Both the position numbers and the translations under genes were made by a program. From the NCBI GenBank assembly GCA_049275655.1, contig JBASUY010000015.1:1-64000 (forward strand): 64,000 bases of DNA. Reading direction: 5' to 3'. This document shows, piece after piece, positions 1 through 7,527 of the stretch. Below the pieces are notes generated by a model that was not told the DNA's origin, ran no database searches, and saw nothing but the letters and a program-made list of their open reading frames with translations. Every line of letters begins with the position of its first letter. Within the stretch, counting starts at the first letter, position 1. This DNA comes from Sherwoodlollariibacterium sp049275655. Its GTDB lineage: Bacteria; Omnitrophota; Gorgyraeia; Gygaellales; Profunditerraquicolaceae.

Positions 1-1
1 G

Positions 2-253
2 GTTACGGTTGAAGCTGTGCCTTTTTGTTTCATGCAGGGATATGAAGATTATATCGCCGAGAATTATATCCCTAGTACAAAAATATATGATGCCGAGTTA
101 GTGGTGGATGATTTTACGTTGACTAGAAAAAGAGAGGGTAAGTCTAAGGGGCCTCTATGCAGAAAGTGTAGTCATTATAATATTTGTGAAGGCCCATGGA
201 AAGAGTACCCGCAGCAATTTGGTTGGAATGAATTTATTCCGTTAAAAGGATAA
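2..253 (+). CDS. Radical SAM protein, C-terminal fragment (cut by window edge)
   Basis: Only the last 83 codons are present; the frame is open to the left edge, so no start is visible. The fragment has a PFCFMQGYEDY stretch followed by a cysteine module C-x2-C-x5-C (LCRKCSHYNIC) and ends EGPWKEYPQQFG..FIPLKG. This closely resembles the C-terminus of the double radical SAM protein ending at 9551 (CSKCTFNAFCNGVWKEY...LKPLK), so I read it as an auxiliary Fe-S cluster module of the SPASM type. The next gene begins 4 bases after its stop, so it is the first visible member of the operon. The N-terminal rSAM domain is inferred, not seen. Confidence 0.7.
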   Translation, partial: VTVEAVPFCFMQGYEDYIAENYIPSTKIYDAELVVDDFTLTRKREGKSKGPLCRKCSHYNICEGPWKEYPQQFGWNEFIPLKG

Positions 254-257
254 CTTT

Positions 258-3005
258 GTGAAGAAGATGCATAAGGGTTGTAAGAATTTGTATTTTAAAG
301 GATTTGGTGGGTTTATTTATTTCAGGCTTGCCGGTAGAAGCAGTAAATTGCAAAGGCCGTTGCTTTTACGCCGCGCCAGACGGTTCCTTCAGAATAGGCC
401 TCATCCACAGGTAGCGTATTCTCCTTGCACTCTTATTAGAAAGACCTTTGCAAAGGTTCTTTTATTTAAGAATATCTTTAATTCTATCGATAAAGAACAA
501 ACCCGCGGTTTTTGTTCCGCATCCCTTTATTTAGCTTCAGGATTAAAGCGTAAGGGGATAGGAGTTATCTTCTCAGAAGCAAAAATTCCGGTTAAAGAAG
601 AAGATTTCCCGGCTTTTAGAGATGAGGTTGAAGAGGTTCTTTGTAAAGGACAGGATATAAAGGTTATCTGTATTTCGCTTTGTGAGGGGTTTTTCGAACA
701 AGCCCGCGACTTGATAAAGTTTATCCGCGCAAGGACAAAGGCCTTTATTGTTGTGGGCGGCGTTATGCCTACCCTAACTCCGGAGCATGTTTTTGTGCAT
801 TTACCGGAATGTAATTGCCTTATAAGGGGGGCGGGAGAGGATGTGTTGCCGCGTTTGGTTGAGCTCTTATCGGATAAGAATATTGACTCTAACTTTACAG
901 AGGAAGAGTTGAACTTATTTTCCGGGTTAAACGGATTAATTTTTCATTCCCGGCATGCCTTTATTTCCTCCGGGTTAAATATTATTAATACACCCTCTAA
1001 CTACGATGATTCTTTGTTAGACCTTAAATTTTTAAATAAAGAGGATGTAATTTATGGGCTAAACCTTTTTATTTCCAGAGGATGTTATAATAACTGTTTC
1101 TTTTGTACTTCTTTTGGCAAGGGCAGGTTACTTGCTAAGAGTTTCGCAGAGTTTAAAAAAATAACCTCGGATTATTTAAAAAGACTTAACCAAATTTTTA
1201 GCGGCAAAATCCCCGATTCAGCCCTCATGCTTGCTTTTCATGATGATGACTTTCTTGCTGACCATAATAGGGCAGCGAAGATTTTTTCTTATTTGCCTAA
1301 GCAGCCCCTTAGAATAGACTTCTTCCAAACCGGGATTAATTCATTCTTTATTCGAAAGAAACAGGGGTATTCACAAAGTCTTAACAAGGCTTTAATAAAA
1401 GCTCTTTCGCCAAAAGTTTTTGTTCGGGGTAAAAAAAGGAATCTATACATAGGCACGGAAAACTTCTCCGATACTGAGCTTAATAGGCTTGGTAAGGGGT
1501 ATGGTTTTAAGAAGATAGAAAAAGTTGTAGCTGCTTTATCAGAGAAAAAGGTATATCAGAGCCATCATTTAATTTTAAGTAACCAGCGAACAGGTATTGC
1601 ACAGCTTTTAGAAAATTTGTTAAAAATAGTTATTTTAAGAATAAAGTATAAGGAGTTTTTTAATATCTTAACTCCCATTATCCCTTATCTGGTTTCTTTT
1701 TATCCCTCTTTAAGTTATAGGAATATTGTTTCTTCCCGTAAGGATAAGATGCTTAATATAAGAAGAAGGCTATCTATAAAAGGCTATCCCGAATATGATT
1801 ATCCTCTAGTAGATAACGATATTCCCATCGATGAGCCTGTAAGAGAAATGGTCCCGTTTGTCTATAATTTGTTCTTACGCTTTAAGGATTATTACCGTAT
1901 TTTTGAAGAGGCATTCTCTGCGCTTTTGTTCTTACGGGAAAAGATGCCATCTAGTAGGAGTAAAATAAATAAGGCTATTAATGAATTTAAGAACTATCCC
2001 GAAATTATATCGCGCAAGACCGGGATAAATGCCTGTACCGATAGGAATAACCTTCAGTTAATGGTTACGCGCAGGTGTCAGCTGGATTGCGGTTATTGCC
2101 CTATAATAAAAAAGAATGTTGATATGGATGAAGTAACTTTGTTTAATTCTATTGATTTATTGTTTACTTCTTCTAGTGATGAGGTTCGTATAGACTTTAC
2201 CGGAGGTGAGCCGCTGTTGCGTTTTGATTTGGTAAAAAAGGGGGTGGAATATGCCCGGGCTAAAGCCCTTAAATTAAATAAAAAAGTTTCTTTTTATATG
2301 GTTACTAATCTTATAGCCTTAACCGAAAAAATAGCCGATTTTCTTGCAGCCGAAGATTTTTTTCTTGAGCTTTCCGTTGATGGAGAGGAAAAAACTCATA
2401 ATTGCTATAAGCTTTCAAGAGATAAGAATATCAATCCTTACCGTGTAACTACTGCTCACTTGGATATGATATTCTCGCGTAAGATAAGCAACTATGCGGT
2501 TATGGTTGCTAAGCCGGCCGTAATCGGGCATCTCTATAATAATTTTAATCATCTGCTTAAACTGGGCTTTTGTAATATTGGAATTAATTATGCCCTTTGT
2601 TCCTTTTGGCAGGATAAGCCCCGAAACGAGTTTTTTCGGCAATCAGATAAGATAATTAAAGAGTTTTTGCCGTATTTAAAGAGTGGGAAGATAAGATTGA
2701 GTAATTTAGGCTCGCGCTCTGAACCGGCGGTTTTAAATAACGAGATTATGGTGGATAGTGACGGGGGGGTTTATTTTTTATCCGATTGGCTTTTTGAGAA
2801 AAGCGGCAATACGAATATACCGCCATTAGGTAAAATAGGTAAATTTAGAAAGATTAGCGAGCTTTTTTTAGCTAAACCGCTGCAGCTTTTAAGAATACTT
2901 GATTATCATAATTTTCATCAGCGTAAGATTATTTTTAATAACATTGAAATGGGGATGTTAGCCGATAATTATTTCAAATCATGGAAAAAGCGTTTGAATT
3001 TATAG
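258..3005 (+). CDS. B12-binding-like / double radical SAM fusion protein
   Basis: A 915-residue protein from a GTG start. Residues about 85-205 resemble the Rossmann-like B12-binding domain seen ahead of many rSAM domains (VVGGVMPTLTPEHV, LIRGAGEDVLPRL), without an obvious DxHxxG cobalt-ligand motif. The first rSAM domain has C276-x3-C280-x2-C283 (GCYNNCFFC); the second has C607-x3-C611-x2-C614 (RCQLDCGYC) followed by FTGGEPLLRFD. No C-terminal SPASM-type cysteines follow the second domain. The second half is clearly paralogous to the next gene, which it overlaps by 25 bases. The substrate is unknown; the architecture suggests two rSAM reactions in one chain, or one catalytic and one regulatory half. 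Confidence 0.8.
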   Translation: MKKMHKGCKNLYFKGFGGFIYFRLAGRSSKLQRPLLLRRARRFLQNRPHPQVAYSPCTLIRKTFAKVLLFKNIFNSIDKEQTRGFCSASLYLASGLKRKGIGVIFSEAKIPVKEEDFPAFRDEVEEVLCKGQDIKVICISLCEGFFEQARDLIKFIRARTKAFIVVGGVMPTLTPEHVFVHLPECNCLIRGAGEDVLPRLVELLSDKNIDSNFTEEELNLFSGLNGLIFHSRHAFISSGLNIINTPSNYDDSLLDLKFLNKEDVIYGLNLFISRGCYNNCFFCTSFGKGRLLAKSFAEFKKITSDYLKRLNQIFSGKIPDSALMLAFHDDDFLADHNRAAKIFSYLPKQPLRIDFFQTGINSFFIRKKQGYSQSLNKALIKALSPKVFVRGKKRNLYIGTENFSDTELNRLGKGYGFKKIEKVVAALSEKKVYQSHHLILSNQRTGIAQLLENLLKIVILRIKYKEFFNILTPIIPYLVSFYPSLSYRNIVSSRKDKMLNIRRRLSIKGYPEYDYPLVDNDIPIDEPVREMVPFVYNLFLRFKDYYRIFEEAFSALLFLREKMPSSRSKINKAINEFKNYPEIISRKTGINACTDRNNLQLMVTRRCQLDCGYCPIIKKNVDMDEVTLFNSIDLLFTSSSDEVRIDFTGGEPLLRFDLVKKGVEYARAKALKLNKKVSFYMVTNLIALTEKIADFLAAEDFFLELSVDGEEKTHNCYKLSRDKNINPYRVTTAHLDMIFSRKISNYAVMVAKPAVIGHLYNNFNHLLKLGFCNIGINYALCSFWQDKPRNEFFRQSDKIIKEFLPYLKSGKIRLSNLGSRSEPAVLNNEIMVDSDGGVYFLSDWLFEKSGNTNIPPLGKIGKFRKISELFLAKPLQLLRILDYHNFHQRKIIFNNIEMGMLADNYFKSWKKRLNL

Positions 3006-4192
3006 TTAATTCTTATCTCTTCTTTCCTCAAAAGAGAAAATTGGATTACCTTGACAATTTGTTATTTTCTCTTTTGCTCCAAAAGGAAGATTGTCTGCTT
3101 AAGAAGCCCAACGCTAGGGGAGTAAGGGAATTAGAGGAGATTTTAAATAGGTATTATGACTACAGGAATATGATATACAAAAAGATGCTTATCTTTAACC
3201 CAGGTAAGGAGAGTAAGCTGATTAAGGATATCTATATTCCTCCTGACCGCCTTGTTTTTCTCTTAACCCATAGTTGCCAGCTAAGGTGTAAATATTGCAG
3301 GGTAAGGAAATTTTCTGCTTCAATGGATAAGAGTGTTTTGTTTAAAGGAATTGATCTACTTTTGACTTCGAATGCTGATGAATTGCAGATACAGTTCTTT
3401 GGAGGGGAGCCTTTACTTAACTACGAGCTCCTAAAGAAGGGGGTTGAGTATGCAAGCAAAGCCAACCTTAATAATAGAAAAGCAATAAGTTTCTTGCTTA
3501 CGACCAATGGGATTGAGTTAACAAAAGAAAAGGTAGATTTTTTAAGAAAGCATGATTTTACGGTTGAGTTTAGCATAGACGGTGAAGTTAAAAGCCAGCT
3601 TTATTCCAGAAAGTCAAACAATGGCACTAATTACTATTCTAAGATGTTGGATAATTTCAGCTATCTTAAGAAGGCGCGCCTTCCTTATTATTCAATAAGT
3701 GTCTTTATGCCGGAAAATGTATCAAGTATGTTTGATAATTTTATTTCCCTGGTTAATGCCGGGTTTGAAAGGCTGCAGATTAATTATGCCTTAGGTGTTT
3801 TCTGGGACAAAAAAGCAAGCAATATGCTTTTTACTCAAACCAAGAGGGTAATGGATTTTGTCAGGAAGCATAAGAATATAGAATTTATTAATTTAAGCAC
3901 TATGCGTAAGGAACCGGTTGTTTTAAACGCTGAGTTAACCCTTGATTGTGATGGGGGCATATATCTTGAGTCCGGGATATGCCTGGAAGAGGATTTTGTA
4001 GCTATGAAAGATAAGTTTAAAGTGGCAAATATCAAAACGGCAAAGAATATTAATTTGCTATCAACTACTGCCTTTCGTAATTTCTATAATCTTTCTATGG
4101 TGTATGGCAAGGCCAATCCGCTTTTTAGGAAGATAATAGTTAATAATATTATGTTGGGAAGCGAATATGAAAGGCTGCTGAAATATGAATAG
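2981..4192 (+). CDS. Radical SAM protein, paralog of the preceding C-terminal half
   Basis: A 403-residue rSAM protein with cluster motif C99-x3-C103-x2-C106 (SCQLRCKYC), then FFGGEPLLNYELLKKGVEYA, LLTTNG and EFSIDGE. Alignment by eye to residues about 595-915 of the upstream protein is continuous: GGEPLL, KKGVEYA, the INYAL..FW stretch, EPVVLNAEL..D.DGG, and IIVNNI..G near the end. This points to tandem duplication. It lacks SPASM-type terminal cysteines, like its paralog. The start ATG lies inside the upstream gene, 25 bases before its end, which suggests translational coupling. Function unknown. Confidence 0.8.
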   Translation: MEKAFEFIVNSYLFFPQKRKLDYLDNLLFSLLLQKEDCLLKKPNARGVRELEEILNRYYDYRNMIYKKMLIFNPGKESKLIKDIYIPPDRLVFLLTHSCQLRCKYCRVRKFSASMDKSVLFKGIDLLLTSNADELQIQFFGGEPLLNYELLKKGVEYASKANLNNRKAISFLLTTNGIELTKEKVDFLRKHDFTVEFSIDGEVKSQLYSRKSNNGTNYYSKMLDNFSYLKKARLPYYSISVFMPENVSSMFDNFISLVNAGFERLQINYALGVFWDKKASNMLFTQTKRVMDFVRKHKNIEFINLSTMRKEPVVLNAELTLDCDGGIYLESGICLEEDFVAMKDKFKVANIKTAKNINLLSTTAFRNFYNLSMVYGKANPLFRKIIVNNIMLGSEYERLLKYE

Positions 4193-4251
4193 TGTAGGTA
4201 GAGGTATTCTTCTTACAAGTCTTTATCATGTTGAAAGGAGTGAAGCCGGCA

Positions 4252-5256
4252 GTGAAAAAAAAGATTAAGTTTTCTATTCCCTATAACGGAGATTTGAAAT
4301 TGGTAAAAGAGGCCATATCCTCCGGACAGGTGTATGAGGTTTATTTTGCCGGCCCGAAAGGGTTTGATTTTTCAGATTCCTTCGAGAATAATTCATTTTA
4401 TTCCTGGAGAGAAATTATTACATTGCTTGATTACTGTCGCAGAAACCGGGTAAGGGCTAATCTTTTGGTGAATAAGAAGATTATGTTCTTCGAAGACCTA
4501 AGGAAGATAGAATCTTCCATTAACAGGCTTCTACAGGATGAAAAAATTGATTCTTTGACAGTAAGCGACACCTTTCTTGTCCCATTCCTAAAGAAAAAGT
4601 TCCCTTTACTAAAATTACAGTCTTCTATATACATGGGGATAGATAGCGTATATAAGGCAAGGGAGGCTTTAAAGATGGGGCTTACTCTCTTAGGGCTTGA
4701 CCCTTCAGTTAACCGCAGAGGAGAAGAGTTGAAGAAGATTATGGATCTGAAGAAAGTTTTTCCGGAAATGAAGGTAAAGCTTCTGGGGATACTTACTTGT
4801 TACAGTAATTGTTTTTTTGCCTCAACGCACAGCCAGGTTCCTCTCCTACTTGAGGTATTGAATAAATCTTCTTTGAAAAGGCGTGATCTCCTGGGGAAGA
4901 GGATAAGCCCTTTTGCCTGCCACTATCAGAGTGAAGATATATCCGATGAGCTTAAACGCCCGTTCATTCGACCGGAGGATATATCGTATTATGAGGATAA
5001 TGGCCTTGCCGATTATATAAAAATAGCCTATCGGGATGAAGATAGCTCTACGCTTAGGGAAAAATATGCGGCTTATTTCAGCCGTTCGTATGAAGGGAAT
5101 TTGTTTTTACTTATAGATTCTACGAAACACAGCAAGATCTACTGTGATAATAAGAAAATCCCTAGTAGTTTTATCCGCAAGGTAATGAATTGTGATAAAG
5201 ACTGTAGTTATTGCTCTTATTGTAGAAGGTTGTCTCTTAGGTTGATTAAAAAATGA
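4252..5256 (+). CDS. U32-like (peptidase U32 / UbiV-type) Fe-S protein
   Basis: A 334-residue protein from GTG 4252, chosen because GAAAGGAG ends 11 bases upstream; ATG 4228 in the same frame has no Shine-Dalgarno. The fold pattern (an LQSSIYMGIDSVYKAREALKMG stretch then LGLDPS.NR..EL) recalls the TIM-barrel U32 family, known as collagenase-like peptidases and, for UbiU/UbiV, TrhP and RlhA, as O2-independent hydroxylation proteins. Cysteines are C183-x3-C187 (TCYSNC), C223 (PFACHY) and an extra terminal set C314, C318, C321, C324 (CDKDCSYCSYC) that could bind a second cluster. It overlaps the next rSAM gene by 4 bases. Assignment is by pattern only. Confidence 0.5.
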   Translation: MKKKIKFSIPYNGDLKLVKEAISSGQVYEVYFAGPKGFDFSDSFENNSFYSWREIITLLDYCRRNRVRANLLVNKKIMFFEDLRKIESSINRLLQDEKIDSLTVSDTFLVPFLKKKFPLLKLQSSIYMGIDSVYKAREALKMGLTLLGLDPSVNRRGEELKKIMDLKKVFPEMKVKLLGILTCYSNCFFASTHSQVPLLLEVLNKSSLKRRDLLGKRISPFACHYQSEDISDELKRPFIRPEDISYYEDNGLADYIKIAYRDEDSSTLREKYAAYFSRSYEGNLFLLIDSTKHSKIYCDNKKIPSSFIRKVMNCDKDCSYCSYCRRLSLRLIKK

Positions 5257-6176
5257 AAAGACTTGAGTTCCATATATCTTATAAGTGCCCAAATAACTGC
5301 TCTTTTTGCAGCGAGAAAAATCAGCTTAAAAAGTTTAAAGATACCTTTGTAAGCAAAGAAACAGTATTGAATAACTTAAAGCGGTTTGCACGGCGCGGTT
5401 TTAACCATCTTACCTTGACCGGAGGAGAGCCTACATTGCATCCGGATTTTTTTGAGATAATAAGATACGCTTCGTTTTTGAAGTATAGGACCTATGTTAG
5501 TTCTAACGGAGGGATGTTCTCCCGGCAGTCTTTTTGCAGCAAGGTTATTCCTTATCTTGATGAGGTCTCTTTTTCTTTGCATGGAGATAACGCTTGCTTG
5601 CATGATAGCCTGACTAATAATCCGGGGAGTTTTTCAAAGCTGCGCAAGGCATTTGCTAATATAAAAAAGCGTAAGAAAAAGGTTTTTATTTTCGTTAATA
5701 TTGTAGCTACTCTTAGAAATCTGCTTTATTTAAAGGATATAATCGAATTTGCCGCAGATGCCGTTTCAGCGAAACAGGTTTTAATCTCTGCGGTAGCCCC
5801 GGAAGGCGCAGGAAAAGATAATTTTCTTAGCCTTGCTGTCCCTCTAAGAGAGATGTCTAAGTATTTATCTTCTTTGATAGATGCCTCCTACCGAAAAAAT
5901 ATGCAGATAAGATTTTTTGGCATACCGATGTGCGCGTTGGGTAATTTCTGCGGTTTTTCTAATGATGCCTATTGGTCTGCCAGGACTACCGTTGAATTGT
6001 GGCGTAACCATGGGCGTGAATTCCTTAAGGTGACAAAAAGCTATAAGCCGGTGCGTAATAGAATCAAGGTTCATAAGTGCTTCAGGTGTGCGTTAAGGAA
6101 TATATGCGGAGGGGTTTTTAGCGAATACGTTGAAGAATTTGGGGCCAAGGAGGTTGTTCCTTTTAATTATGGATAA
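5253..6176 (+). CDS. Radical SAM protein with SPASM-like C-terminus
   Basis: A 307-residue protein starting at an ATGA overlap with the preceding stop. The rSAM cluster motif is at the very N-terminus, C12-x3-C16-x2-C19 (KCPNNCSFC), followed by LTLTGGEPTLHPDFFEII, SSNGG and EVSFSLHGD. The C-terminus carries a cysteine set in HKCFRCALRNICGGVFSEYVEEFG, like the C-terminal modules of the gene at 2-253 and the gene ending at 9551. This is the MoaA/SPASM type of rSAM enzyme that often modifies peptides, but no peptide is seen here. It overlaps the next gene by 8 bases. Confidence 0.78.
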   Translation: MKRLEFHISYKCPNNCSFCSEKNQLKKFKDTFVSKETVLNNLKRFARRGFNHLTLTGGEPTLHPDFFEIIRYASFLKYRTYVSSNGGMFSRQSFCSKVIPYLDEVSFSLHGDNACLHDSLTNNPGSFSKLRKAFANIKKRKKKVFIFVNIVATLRNLLYLKDIIEFAADAVSAKQVLISAVAPEGAGKDNFLSLAVPLREMSKYLSSLIDASYRKNMQIRFFGIPMCALGNFCGFSNDAYWSARTTVELWRNHGREFLKVTKSYKPVRNRIKVHKCFRCALRNICGGVFSEYVEEFGAKEVVPFNYG

Positions 6177-7527
6177 GAATATAAATAATATTATTCGGCA
6201 GGATCTGGCCAGGTTTAGGGGATTACTTAAGCAACATGACAATTTTTATGATATTAACCAACTCCATGCTTTAGCTAAGTATCCTTTTTTGTTATCTTAT
6301 CCGCAGGTTAAAAAATATTGGAAGCAGTATATAGATATGGGTATTAGAAATAATAAGGACTTAAAGAACGTTGATTTGTATCTTCATATTCCTTTCTGCC
6401 GCTCTAAATGTTCTTATTGTCTTTTTCCTTCTATGCCGTTAAAAGGCAAGGCGCAGGCTGAAGGGTACATAGATTATTTGACAGAGGAGATGCATTTTTA
6501 TTCGAATGTCTTTAGAAATATAGAATTCCGTAATATTTATATCGGAGGAGGTACCCCCAGTATACTCTCTTCTGTGCAAATGAACAGGTTGTTAAAGAAT
6601 ATGTTCGGTTATTTTGCTTTCCGTAAAGAGGGGCAAAGGACAAGCGAATGCAACCCTCACAGTGCCTCGAAACCCGTTTTCTCCGTGCTTAGGGATTATG
6701 GTTTTAACCGGATTAGTTTCGGAGTCCAATCCCTAAACACCAAGGCTTTAAGAGTAAATAAGAGGGATTATCAGGATTTCAAGATAGTAAAACAAAGGAT
6801 ATCTGAGGCTAAGCGGTTTGGGTTTACTGATATAAATGTAGATTTAATAGTAGGTTTAGCTGGGGATACTTTAGAAGGGTTTAAAAATAGCTTTACTAAG
6901 GTGGCTAAGCTTAAGCCCTATAATATTGTGGTCTATGGCCTGATGCCGCCAAGGAATAGTTACCTTGCTGATAATTTCCACATGAATAAATATGATTATT
7001 TTACTTATCATTATCCTCTTATGATAAAGAAGGCACTAAGGGTTATGGCTGTAATTTGCAAAAAATACGGATATATTCCTGATTCGCTTGATTCTTCTAA
7101 GTTTCACTGGGGATTTAGAGATAGAGGACATTCAGGCGAGGATCCGGGCAGTGGTTATGCCGGAGAATACGCAGGATGCACTTTAGGTTTAGGTAGTTTT
7201 TCTCGTTCGCATATTCATGGTTTGCTTGAATATCGTAATTCTAAATACGCCAGCCATTTTAATTTAAGAGACCGCATTTTCGAGGCTAAAAAGATTACCT
7301 TAAAGGATGAAATGGCAAAATATATTATTAATTGCCTTGATCGGGAATCCCGTATTTCACTAAGCATGTTTAATAAAATATTCGGCGAGAATTTAATTAA
7401 AGCCTTTCCCTATGCTATTTATGCCTTAAAGCAGCTTAAGCTGATATATTACGCGAAAGATAATTTGATCTTTCGGTTTAGAAATCCAGAGGATAAATAT
7501 ATATATGGCATGTTTTTTTTAAAATGA
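6169..7527 (+). CDS. HemN/HemW-like radical SAM protein
   Basis: A 452-residue protein. I chose ATG 6169 (MDKNINNII); AAGGAGG lies 15 bases upstream, and the longer TTG frame from 6130 has no support. The cluster motif is C77-x3-C81-x2-C84 (PFCRSKCSYC), with HemN-family hallmarks IYIGGGTPS, an EC-NPHS variant of the ENP motif, RISFGVQSL and DLIVGL. HemN-family members are coproporphyrinogen dehydrogenases, HemW-type heme chaperones or rSAM methyltransferases. Its place among other rSAM genes, with 8-base and 4-base overlaps on both sides, argues for a specialised role rather than heme synthesis. The DRGHSGEDPGSGYAGEY stretch is not one I recognise. Confidence 0.72.
   Translation: MDKNINNIIRQDLARFRGLLKQHDNFYDINQLHALAKYPFLLSYPQVKKYWKQYIDMGIRNNKDLKNVDLYLHIPFCRSKCSYCLFPSMPLKGKAQAEGYIDYLTEEMHFYSNVFRNIEFRNIYIGGGTPSILSSVQMNRLLKNMFGYFAFRKEGQRTSECNPHSASKPVFSVLRDYGFNRISFGVQSLNTKALRVNKRDYQDFKIVKQRISEAKRFGFTDINVDLIVGLAGDTLEGFKNSFTKVAKLKPYNIVVYGLMPPRNSYLADNFHMNKYDYFTYHYPLMIKKALRVMAVICKKYGYIPDSLDSSKFHWGFRDRGHSGEDPGSGYAGEYAGCTLGLGSFSRSHIHGLLEYRNSKYASHFNLRDRIFEAKKITLKDEMAKYIINCLDRESRISLSMFNKIFGENLIKAFPYAIYALKQLKLIYYAKDNLIFRFRNPEDKYIYGMFFLK

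Noticed and set aside
6130..6168. TTG start at 6130 for the HemN-like gene
   Set aside because: The extension lies fully within the preceding gene; ATG 6169 has an AAGGAGG upstream and a normal N-terminus.
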